NCBI RefSeq assembly: GCF_019578655.1
Contig: NC_063263.1
Coordinates: forward strand, 23,993,001-24,057,000
DNA from: Ricinus communis
Taxonomy: Eukaryota > Streptophyta > Magnoliopsida > Malpighiales > Euphorbiaceae
Length of the DNA: 64,000 nt
Direction: 5' to 3'
A program made the position numbers and the translations under genes. This document shows, piece by piece, positions 55,718 to 64,000 of the stretch (position 1 is the stretch's first letter; every line of letters begins with the position of its first letter). The notes under the pieces were generated by a model. That model saw only the letters and a list, made by a program, of their open reading frames with translations. It was not told the origin of the DNA and ran no database searches.

Positions 55718-55960
55718 TTGATAGGCACAAATTAGTTTTGCATTTTGCTGCTACTCCCTCTCCCACTGCCTTGGTAGGTAGTTTGTTATACGTATATTTT
55801 AAAGCTGTAGTTCTTGTTTATCTATCTGCAGCCTTACCGTATGCTAGTTCTTCCTGTTTAAATATGAGGTATAAGATTTTTAGCTAGCCTGGTTTTTTTA
55901 CATGTTTTCACTTTTCAATTGTTACTGCTGAGTTTTCAGAATGTGGAAATAAATTTCTTC
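55718..55960 (+). terminator. 3' UTR and polyadenylation signal of the coiled-coil gene
   Basis: AATAAA at 55948-55953, 230 bp after the stop, preceded by T-rich sequence (TTGTTATACG, TTTTTTTACATG). It is the first canonical signal after the stop codon. Confidence 0.6.
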
Positions 55961-57164
55961 ACATCTAAACACAGGCAACTGTAGAGAATACTTGATTAAA
56001 AGTGGAAACTCAACAGAACACTGCTTATTTTTGTCCTCATTTGTGTTTGGTAGGGTTCTTCTAAATTCCAGGATACATGGTTAAAAATCTGGAAAGTTTT
56101 TCTATCCAATGCTATGGAATTGGTAAGTTGCGAAAGCCAAGCTGGGCTGAGATTGTATATGTTAATGCTCGGCTGGGCTCGGGTCCTCGATTTGGGTGAA
56201 GTCTTTTTACAATGGAACTTGAGCTCAATTAGAGATCGGTACTTAACTAGCTTGGTACGTTTAAAATCAATCTTAACTTGAGCTTGGTTCTTCAAGACAA
56301 AAATGGTTTTAAAACACAAATTCATAAAAATACTAGTCTAAAATTCCCGAAGTAAATCAATTTAAATTATATTGTAATGTAGTTTTCCGTAATTTTTTCA
56401 TTTAATACACATTAGTGTAACTAATAGATTAGTACTAAACGTTTAATCAAATCAACTTAGTATCATTATTTTTAATCATTGACAGAGATTTAATAAATTA
56501 ATATCATAAGAAATCAATAGAATATTTTTAATACACATTGAATACTTTAGTGCAACTAATAGATCAGTACTAACGTGTAATCTAATCCAATTATTATCAT
56601 TGTTTTAAATCATTGATAAAGATTTAATAAGTAAAGAAAAGAGTATTTATTATTTATCTTGTGTATTTTTTTTATATTATACTAGTTAGTTTTTAAAATT
56701 TAAAAATTATACTAAATATTAATTATACTAAATATTAATTCCATCAAAATATCTATTAAATCATTGTTAACTAGATTTGATTTTATAATATTTTACTCAT
56801 AATTTTGTCTAATATACAAATTATTCTTTATAGTTTGTATATTACACTAGAACTCCTTTATCTTTTAATAAAACTAATTATTATCTTTTTCATTTAAAGT
56901 CAAGACAATTAAAATTAAAAATTGACAGAGAAAATTCAATTTAATCATTAAATTTATTATTAAATATCAAACTCTTCTAAATTTATTTTTAAATCAAATT
57001 AAGATAGAATTCTATTTTAGAAAAAAAATCAATTTTAGTGTGTATAAAAAATAATTAATTAGTACTCCTTTACTTACTCTAATTTCTAGCATAAGTAAAT
57101 TCTAGCAAAATTTAAACATTTTAAAAGCAGTTATATTTATCAAAAATATTAAAATTTCATATTG
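55961..57164. repeat. AT-rich spacer with a 100-bp direct duplication
   Basis: 56400-56497 and 56526-56632 are near-copies (TTTAATACACATT..AGTG(T/C)AACTAATAGAT(T/C)AGTACTAA). Near 56150 a GGGCTGAGATT..CTCGGCTGGGCTCGGG patch is the only GC-rich piece. No gene found. Confidence 0.6.
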
Positions 57165-57680
57165 ATATATTCCTGTCTATCTAGGGATTTCCAAAATAGA
57201 TCGAGTAAACAACTCTCCATTAGTAGCAAAAAAGTAATTATTACAAGCAGAGGAACATAATGTAAGGAGATCAATATATTCTAGAAATGGCTAAGAGATT
57301 GCCATAATCAAGTGGAGATATGGTCCAACCCATAACTTCCGAAAGATTAGAAGGACATGCTCCAATCCGCCTTAATAGAAGACCACTCTCCATAACTGGC
57401 TTCCTTTTCAAGCTAATGCTTATAAATAACTAAGCAAATCTCATTTGTCGAATAATGTGATTTTAACCCTTTATACGCTTTATCAAAGCCTTTATTCAAA
57501 GTACTAACTTAATCATCAGAGTAGTTTTCCAAGCACCACACTTGGGCACACTTACTTGCCTTATAGCAGATATCTAGGAGATCTCCAAGTCAAATTCATA
57601 CAGTTGTCGATCTATTCCAGATGGCATCAATTGGTGTGGTGAGCATGGACACACCTTCAGTGATTTAGTTTAGCACTCTC
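57165..57680 (+). repeat. Left LTR of element G
   Basis: It aligns with 63742-64000 over at least 57165-57514, apart from an extra stretch of about 90 bp (57195-57285) not present in the right copy. The right end is undetermined because the partner is cut by the window. Confidence 0.6.
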
Positions 57681-57689
57681 AATAGACTC

Positions 57690-58128
57690 ATCCTCAAGTG
57701 AGCATAGCTTGCATTTTTCAATGTTGTTGAAGTGCTCAGGCATAGCTCGCCATTTTGCAATGTTATTGAATTGCTCGAACATACCTCACCATTTAATTAA
57801 AGTGCTTGAGCATAACTAGCCATTTAATTGAAGTGCTTAAGCATAGCTTGCTATTTTACAATGTTAGTGAAGTGCTCGAGTGTAGCTCACTATTTAATTG
57901 AAGTGTTTGAGCATAGCTGGCCACTTAGTAATGTTATGAAAGTGCTCGGGCACAGCTCACCATTTAATAGAAGTGTTTGAGCATAGCTCGCCATTTTGCA
58001 ATGTTACTGAAGTGCTCGAGCTTAGCTCACCATTTTACAATATTGTTGAAATGCTTGAGCATAGCTCACCATTTTATAATGTTATTGAAGTGCTCGAGCA
58101 TAGCTTACCATTTTACAATATAATTGAT
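57690..58128. repeat. Tandem array 1 of element G (two monomer lengths)
   Basis: About eleven monomers built on GAAGTGCTCGAGCATAGCTCACCATTT. After this core a monomer ends either ..TGCAATGTTATT (long, about 46 bp) or ..AATT (short, about 33 bp). The order is roughly L L S S L S L S L L L L. Element F interrupts the array at 58128; its continuation (AATTGAAGTACTTGAGCTTAGCTC) is found at 62324-62395. Confidence 0.85.
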
Positions 58129-59095
58129 ACGAGCCTAACCTATATCAAAGGATTAAACCCGTATGCAAGTTTGATTTTATTGCCCAAGATCTATCTAGAA
58201 CCAAGTCAATGGAAACCTTAGACCCTTCAAGTATATTAAACTATCATACCTAAGGTATTAAAGATAGAAGATGCCACAATTTAGTATGAACTTTAAATTG
58301 ATAAGTCAAATTTGAACGCCAAAGAAATGAATTGCTTGATAAGTTCGATTTAGCTATAAACAAGAATTAAGAATAGAATATAAACTCGCAAAATATATTA
58401 ATTATCAATCAATCAACTGAAAATTCGTACTAGGCTTTATAGCCTTTAGAGAATCCTAATTCTAAGCTATTAAGGAATTACAACTCAAATAGGATAGAAC
58501 TAAGCATCCTAACTAAAATAGATAACTAAAAATAAAGTCTTAATACTCCCAAATACTATATAGCTGCTCATTAGGAGTAAGAAACTCTAGTTCCTTTAAG
58601 CCACATGAGAAACTCTAGTTCCTTTAAGCCACATGCATGGGCCATCTTTGGTGGAGTTAATTAGGCCTAAACTCCCTTATGTGCTCTTTTATGCCCATTA
58701 AGCTCATATTAGATTTATTTAAGGCCAATAAACTGAATTAGATTAATGAGTATTGAATTTGAATCCAACTCTTCAAATCTTGATGTGTCCTTAGTCCAAA
58801 CATCTTGAATAAGCCCATTGAGAGCTTCTTTTATCTTTTTAGCCTTGAACCTTGTAATTGGGTCTCTATGGATGTGAAGTAGATCTTGAATCCTATTTGG
58901 ATTAAGATTTCCAATGTCACTTAAATTCTTGATGTCATTTAGACTCCCAATATTATTAGGACTCCTTGTTGGAGTAGAACTCCTAGTTAGAGTAGGACTT
59001 TTTGTCGAAGTAGGATTCCTTGTCATAATAGGATTCTTTCAATTAGTAGGATTTGCATTATTAGGATTTCTTATTGGAGTATGATTTCTTTTGCT
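58129..59095 (-). repeat. LTR a (3' LTR) of element F
   Basis: TGATACGAGCCTAACC at the left end; right end near TTCTTATCA at 59109. It contains a minus-strand open frame of about 100 codons (59026-58715) with PTSTKSPTLTRSSTPTRSP and DPITRFKAKKIKEALNGLIQ. The last phrase is typical of the C-terminus of gypsy pol, so coding sequence appears to run into the LTR. A local 31-bp duplication (AGAAACTCTAG...CACATG) occurs at 58580-58640. Confidence 0.75.
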
Positions 59096-60396
59096 AGATG
59101 GGTTCTTATCATTCCCTCTTTCTTTGAGAAGATTCGTATTCGGATCTTGCCCGTAGATTGTGAAAGAAATAAATACACAATCTTCAAGAACAATACAGAC
59201 TCATTATCAACCTGCAATTCTTTGACAAAAGTTGTTAGAGAAACTTTAGAACAAATAATCTTTTCAATGCCAACAAAATCAACATGCACAAAAGACTCCA
59301 TTGTATTAAGGAGAACATTCTCACTCTTCACCAATCCAACTCTTGCCTTATCCTCGTCATCATTAATGATTTTTTCAATTTTAAATTCGCACAAGGATAG
59401 TAAATTATTATCTTTCTCACCATCTTCATCATCATGTTTTTAAAATATTCATTAACTTCAATAGAGCAATTTACCTCTTCTACATCATCTTAATTAGTCT
59501 TCAATGTTGGCTTAGACTTGGCTTTATTTTGGAGATGCTTAGCATAACTATGAATTGACTCCTTTAATTCTACAAAACTATACATAATCGAATCAAGGCT
59601 GCTCTTTAAAGATTTTAGATCCTTTAAAAATTCATCATTTAAATCTTGATGCAATTGTCTTTCCAACTTCTTTGGCTTAGGTTTAGGATTATAAAATTTT
59701 CGCTGACACTTTTCATAATGATTATCTTTCTTTTATCCCCAAAATATATCATAAGATTGATAAAAAAGATCTTGACATCCTCTAGCAAACTCTTCTTGAC
59801 AAAATATCTCACACAACTCACGTGTTTAGCACTCAAACTCTACAGTTCTTATAAGAACTAAATCAATTAATTATCAAACAATCAAAGTTATAATTATTCA
59901 ATAACCAACGAATTAAATTTAAAATACACACAAAAACACAAAAATAAGAAAACTAAACTAGACTTAATGAACAAGATTAAGCCTATACATAAAGAAAAGA
60001 CACAAGAATAAGGTAATAAAAGACTAACTAAGCTAAATAAGTGAAGAAAACAAAAGCAAAAATTTCTTTTTTTTTTTTTTTTTTTGAGAACCGGTCGTAG
60101 AATCGATCGTAGAGCCAGTTGACAATAACAACTTTTTTTTGATATTTTTTCCTTGGCTCTTTTTCCTTTTTTTTTTTCTTTTGAAGGCACTTAACTAAAG
60201 AATTTGGGACGAATAAAGATATGATTAGAATAATTAATCATAAATAATCATAAAATAAATTTAAATAAGATTACAAGAATGAAACTGATTTTCTTTTTTA
60301 ATTTGAATAAAATTTGGATAGAGAAGAATGACAGAAGAAGATAACAAAAAGAATATGCCGAAATTAAAGATACGTAACCTGATTTAGAAGCTAAAG
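59096..60396 (-). other. Internal region of element F
   Basis: Minus-strand frames of 60-110 codons: one near the left end (59394-59071), one with YFVKKSLLEDVKIFFINL (59836-59639), and a Lys-rich one (60190-59894) overlapping a T19 run (60067-60085). I cannot match them to a domain with confidence. The DDEDKARVG / GKIRIRIF wording is gag- or pol-tail-like at best. Confidence 0.5.
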
Positions 60397-60408
60397 CTCT
60401 GATACCAA
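60397..60408 (-). other. Primer-binding site of element F (tRNA-iMet type)
   Basis: GCTCTGATACCA on plus equals TGGTATCAGAGC on minus, two bases from LTR b. Confidence 0.9.
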
Positions 60409-60410
60409 AT

Positions 60411-61356
60411 GATACGAACCTAACCTATATCAAAGGATTAAACCCGTATGCAAGTTTGATTTTATTGCGCAAGATCTATCTAGAACCAAGTCAATGGAAA
60501 CCTTAGACCTTCAAGCATATTAAACTAAACCTAAGGTATTAGAGGTAGAAGACGCTATAATTTAGTATGGATTCTAAATTGATAAGTCAAATTTGAATGC
60601 CACAAACAATGAATTACTTAATAAGTTCGATTTAGCTCTAAACAAGAACTAAGAATAGAAGATAAACTCATAAAATATATTAATCATCAATCAATCAACT
60701 TGAAAATTCGTACGAGGCTTTATAGTCTTTAAAAAATCCTAATTCTAACCTATTAAGGAATTACGACTCAAAATAGGATAGAGATAAACATCCTAGCTGA
60801 AATAAATAACTAAAAACAAAGTCTTAATACTCCCAAGATACTATGTAGCCGCCCATTAGGAGTAAAAAACCCTAGTTTCTTTAAGCCACATGCATGGGCC
60901 ATCTTTAGTGGAGCTAATTAGGCCCAAACTCCCTTATTTGCTCTTTTATGGTCATTAAGCCCATACTAAAACTATTCAAGCTCAATAAATTGAATTAGAT
61001 TAACGAGCCTTGAATTTGAATCCAACTCTTCAAGCCTTAATGTGTCCTTAGCCCAAACATCTTGAGAGCTTCTTTTATCTTCTTAGTCTTGGACCTTGTA
61101 ATTGAATCTCTATGGATGTGAAGTGGATCTTGAATCCTAGTTGGATTAGGATTTGCAATGTCACTTGAATTCTTGATGTCATTTAGACTCCCAATATCAT
61201 TAGGACTCCTTGTTGGAGTAGAACTCCTAGTTAGAGTAGGACTCCTTGTCGAAGTAGGACTCATTGTCAGAATAGGATTCTTTTAACTAGTAGGATTTGT
61301 ATCATTAGGATTCCTTATTGGAGTAGAATTTCTTGTGCTAGATGGGTCCTTATCAT
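60411..61356 (-). repeat. LTR b of element F
   Basis: About 946 bp, TGATACGAACCTAACC to CTTATCA. It carries the same minus-strand PTSTRSPTLTRSSTPTRSP frame (61264-61037). Confidence 0.85.
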
Positions 61357-61361
61357 TTAAT

Positions 61362-62322
61362 GATACGAACCTAACTTATATCAAAGGATTAAACCCATAT
61401 GCAAGTTTGATTTCATTACCCAAGATCTATCTAGAACCGTATTAATAGAAACCTTAGTCCCTTCAAGTATATTAAACTATCAAACCTAAGGTATTAGAGG
61501 TAGAAGACTCCACAATTTAGTATGGATTTTAAATTAATAAGTCGAGTTTGAACGCCACAAACAATGAATTGCTTGATAAGTTTGATTTAGCTCTAAACAA
61601 GAACCAAGAATAAAGTATAAACTCACAAAATATATTAATCATCAATCAATCAACTTGAAAATTCGTACTAGGCTTTTATAGCCTTTTAAAAATTCTAATT
61701 CTAAGCTATTAAAGAATTACAACTCAAATAGGATAGAGATAAATATCCTAACTAAAATAAATAACTAAAAATAAATTCTTAATACTCCTAAGATACTATG
61801 TAGCCGCCCATTAGGAGTAAGAAATCCTATTTTCTTTAAGCCACACGCATAGGCCATTTTTTGTGGAGCTAATTAGGGCCAAACTCTCTTATGTGTTCCT
61901 TTATGGTCATTAAGCCCATATTAGATTTATTCAAGCCCAATAAACTGAATTAGATTAATAAGACTTGAATTTGAATCCAATTCTTCAAGTCATAATGTGT
62001 CCTTAGCCCAAACATATTGAATAAGCCCATTGAGAGCTTCTTTTATCTTCTTAGCCTTGAACCTTGTAATTGGGTCTCTATGGATGCGAAGTGGATTTTG
62101 AATCCTAATTGGATTAGGATTTGCAATGTCACTTAAATTCTTGATGTTATTTAGACTTCTAATATTATTAGGTTTCCTTGTTGGAGTAGAACTCCTAGTT
62201 AGAGTAGGACTCCTTGTCAAAGTAGGACTTCTTGTCAGAATATGATTCTTTCAACTAGTAGGATTTCCATCATTAGGATTCCTTGTTGGAGTAGGGCTTC
62301 TTGCGCTATATGGGTTCTTATC
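61362..62322 (-). repeat. LTR c of element F
   Basis: About 961 bp, TGATACGAACCTAACT to TTCTTATCA, same minus-strand frame at 62220-61990. It directly abuts LTR b with no internal sequence. Confidence 0.85.
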
Positions 62323-62419
62323 ATTAATTGAAGTACTTGAGCTTAGCTCACTAATTGTAATTATCATCAAGTGCTTGAGCATAACTCATCGTTAATGATG
62401 ACAAAGAATAGCTCATTTA

Positions 62420-63500
62420 TACTATTTATATACTCTTTAAAAAAAGAGTTGGATAGTGATCTCCATGTTCTCTCTAAAAAGAAGAGCTCAGTTATATATC
62501 CATGCGCTCTTTAAAAAGAAGAACTCAGTAGTGATCCCTATGTGCTCTCTAAAAAGAAGAGCTCAGTTATATTATCCCTATTCTCTCTAAAAAGAAGAGC
62601 TCGGTAGTGATCTCCATATGCTCTCTAAAAAGAAGAGCTCAGTTATATTATCCATATGCGCTCTTTAAACAGAAGAGCTCAGTAGTGATCTCCATATGCT
62701 CTCTAAAAAGAAGAGCTCAGTTATATTATCCATATGCTCTCTAGAAAGAAGAGCTTGGTAGGATCTCCATGTTCTCTCTAAAAAGAAGAGCTCGGTTATA
62801 TGATCCATATACTCTCTAAAAAGAAGAGCTCAGTTATATTATCCATATGCTCTCTAAAAAGAAGAGCTAGGTAGTGATCTCCATGTGCTCTTTAAAAAGA
62901 AGAGCTTGGTTATATATTCATGCGCTCTTTAAAAAGAAGAGCTTGGTTATATATTCATGCGCTCTTTAAAAAGAAGAGCTCGATAATGATCTTCATATGC
63001 TCTCTAAAAAAAAGATCTCAGTTATATTATCCATATACTTTCTAAAAAGAAGAGCTTTATAGTGATTGCCATGTCCTCTCTAAAAAGAAGAGCTCAGTTA
63101 TATATCCATGCGCTTTTTAAATAAAAGAGCTCGGTAGTAATCTCCATATGCTCTCTAAAAAGAATAGCTCAGTTGTATTATCCATATGCTCTCTAAAAAT
63201 AAGAGCTCGGATATGATCTCTATGTGCTCTCTAAAAGGAAAAGCTCAGTTATATTATACATGCGCTCTCTAAAAATAAGAGCTCTGTGGTGATCTCCATA
63301 TGCTCTCTAAAAGAATATCTTGGTTCTATTCTCGATATGCTCTCTAAAAATAAGAGCTCGATAATAATCTTCAAATACTCTCTAAAAAGAAGAGCTTGGT
63401 AATGATCTTCAAATGCTCTCTAAAAAGAAGAGCTCGGTAATGATCTCCAAATGCTACCTAAAAGGGAAGAGCTCAATAATGATCTCCTAAAACTTTCTAA
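62420..63500. repeat. Tandem array 2 of element G (about 28 monomers of 38 bp, alternating two types)
   Basis: Core GCTCTCTAAAAAGAAGAGCTC is followed by either AGTTATATTATCCATAT (type T) or GGTAGTGATCTCCATAT (type G). From 62451 the order is G T G T G T G T G T T G T T G T G T G T G T G T G G G G. The repeating unit is thus mainly a 76-bp dimer. Units at the right end are more degenerate. No spacers, so not a CRISPR. Confidence 0.9.
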
Positions 63501-63741
63501 AACAGAAGGTAATGCGGCTAAGTTTTTTGAAAAAGAAAGCCTAAATGTCTAGAATTTTAAGCCCAACTTGGCTAAAGTCTTAGAAAAATTCATACAAAAA
63601 AATAACTTAAAATCATATCGTTCTTTTGATAAACCATCATACTTCCATCATTGTAAACTTATGGGATTATCTCGGCACAATAAGCTCATACTCAAACTCC
63701 TGTTACAGAATCTTTAACTCGGAACTTAATGGTGGGACATT
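63501..63741 (+). other. Region between array 2 and the right LTR of G
   Basis: Noncoding; ends in a purine-rich GGTGGGACATT that may be the polypurine tract. Confidence 0.5.
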
Positions 63742-64000
63742 TGATACATTCCTGCCTATTTAGGGATCTCCAAAATAAGGCTAAGAGGTCACCATAATTA
63801 AGTAGTGACATGGTCCAACCTAGAACTTTTGAAAGAATAGGAGAACATGCTCCACTCTACCGTAATAGAAGACCACTCTCCATAACTGGCTTCCCCCTGA
63901 AGCCAATGCTTATAAATACATAAGCAAGTCTCATTCGTCAAATAAATGTGATTTTAACCATTTATATGCTTTATCAAAGCCTTTACTCAAAGTACTAATT
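63742..64000 (+). repeat. Right LTR of element G (cut by window end)
   Basis: TGATACATTCCTGCC start; collinear with 57165-57514. Only the first 259 bp are inside the window. Confidence 0.7.

Larger units (their letters stand above)
58129..62322 (-). mobile_element. Element F: small minus-strand LTR element with three LTRs
   Basis: Three direct LTR copies lie at 58129-59095, 60411-61356 and 61362-62322. A 1.3-kb internal part lies between the first two only, and the second and third touch with just five bases (TTTAA) between them. The primer site TGGTATCAGAGC (minus) at 60397-60408 shows the element reads leftward. Internal coding capacity is only short frames, so it is non-autonomous. Flanks ATAAT (left) and TTAAT (right) could be a target duplication with one mismatch. 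Confidence 0.8.
57165..64000 (+). mobile_element. Element G: LTR element carrying two tandem-repeat arrays (right end outside window)
   Basis: A direct repeat starts TGATATATTCCTGTCTAT at 57165 and TGATACATTCCTGCCTAT at 63742 and stays alignable to the window end (GACCACTCTCCATAACTGGC, AAGCCAATGCTTATAAATA, CAAAGTACTAA). The second copy is preceded by a purine-rich GGTGGGACATT. Between them lie array 1 (57690-58128), element F, the end of array 1, and array 2 (62420-63500). No gag or pol of its own was seen. The best fit is a non-autonomous LTR element whose inside has been filled by tandem repeats. Confidence 0.65.

Noticed and set aside
59081..59443. 120-codon plus-strand frame
   Set aside because: Antisense shadow of the minus-strand frame in element F, whose direction is fixed by its primer site.
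60067..60085. T19 run as the tail of a minus-strand LINE or SINE
   Set aside because: It lies inside element F, has no flanking duplication and no LINE or SINE body beside it.
62420..63500. CRISPR-like regular repeat
   Set aside because: Repeats are contiguous with no unique spacers, the genome is plant, and the array sits between LTRs.

Overview
This is a repeat-dense stretch of a plant nuclear genome, almost certainly a eudicot. The evidence is spliced genes with GT-AG introns, very AT-rich spacers, and Ty1/copia and Ty3/gypsy LTR retrotransposons of plant-only types (SIRE-like copia, Athila-like gypsy with a tRNA-Asp-type primer site). The style of the sequence fits a Euphorbiaceae genome, but I cannot prove the species from the window. 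No rRNA, tRNA, CRISPR or bacterial-type feature was seen.

Layout. 1-2840: minus-strand remains of a gypsy polyprotein. 2841-3108: five palindromic tandem units. 3121 to about 6195: 3' part of a SIRE-like copia element (third ORF, polypurine tract, LTR). 6385-7417: old LTR fragment related to element A. 7418-9845: AT-rich spacer with a duplicated palindrome-bearing unit. 9846-11508: single Athila-type LTR. 12606-36357: a 23.75-kb nest. Element A (gypsy, LTRs of 3.0 and 2.3 kb, gag only) is split by element B (16916-24699, Athila-like), which is itself split by a solo LTR with a perfect 5-bp target duplication (19469-20951). A is split a second time by element C (26156-32282, Athila-like). 36681-41653: minus-strand SIRE-like copia element D. 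41654-45350: AT-rich spacer with inverted repeats and microsatellites. About 45350-55960: the one clearly intact host gene, a 284-residue coiled-coil protein of unknown function with three coding exons. Its 8.5-kb third intron holds a copia element, E (49956-53868, minus). From 57165 to the window end: element G, an LTR element packed with two tandem-repeat arrays and interrupted by a small minus-strand LTR element, F, in an LTR-internal-LTR-LTR arrangement (58129-62322).

Two host genes are visible. One is the coiled-coil gene, which tolerates a 3.9-kb retrotransposon in an intron. The other is a small predicted secreted-protein gene on the minus strand, found only by removing element A. Its start, signal peptide and first 48 codons lie right of A (36503 down to 36360) and its last codons lie left of A (12605 down to 12564). 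The two halves meet in frame at A's near-perfect 5-bp target duplication, giving a 60-codon ORF split by almost 24 kb of nested elements.

The most unusual signals are: this split peptide gene; an Athila third ORF with what looks like its own TATA box, leader intron and start codon; a homologous third-ORF domain at the same place downstream of pol in both copia and gypsy elements; and the alternating two-monomer (about 76-bp dimer) array inside element G.
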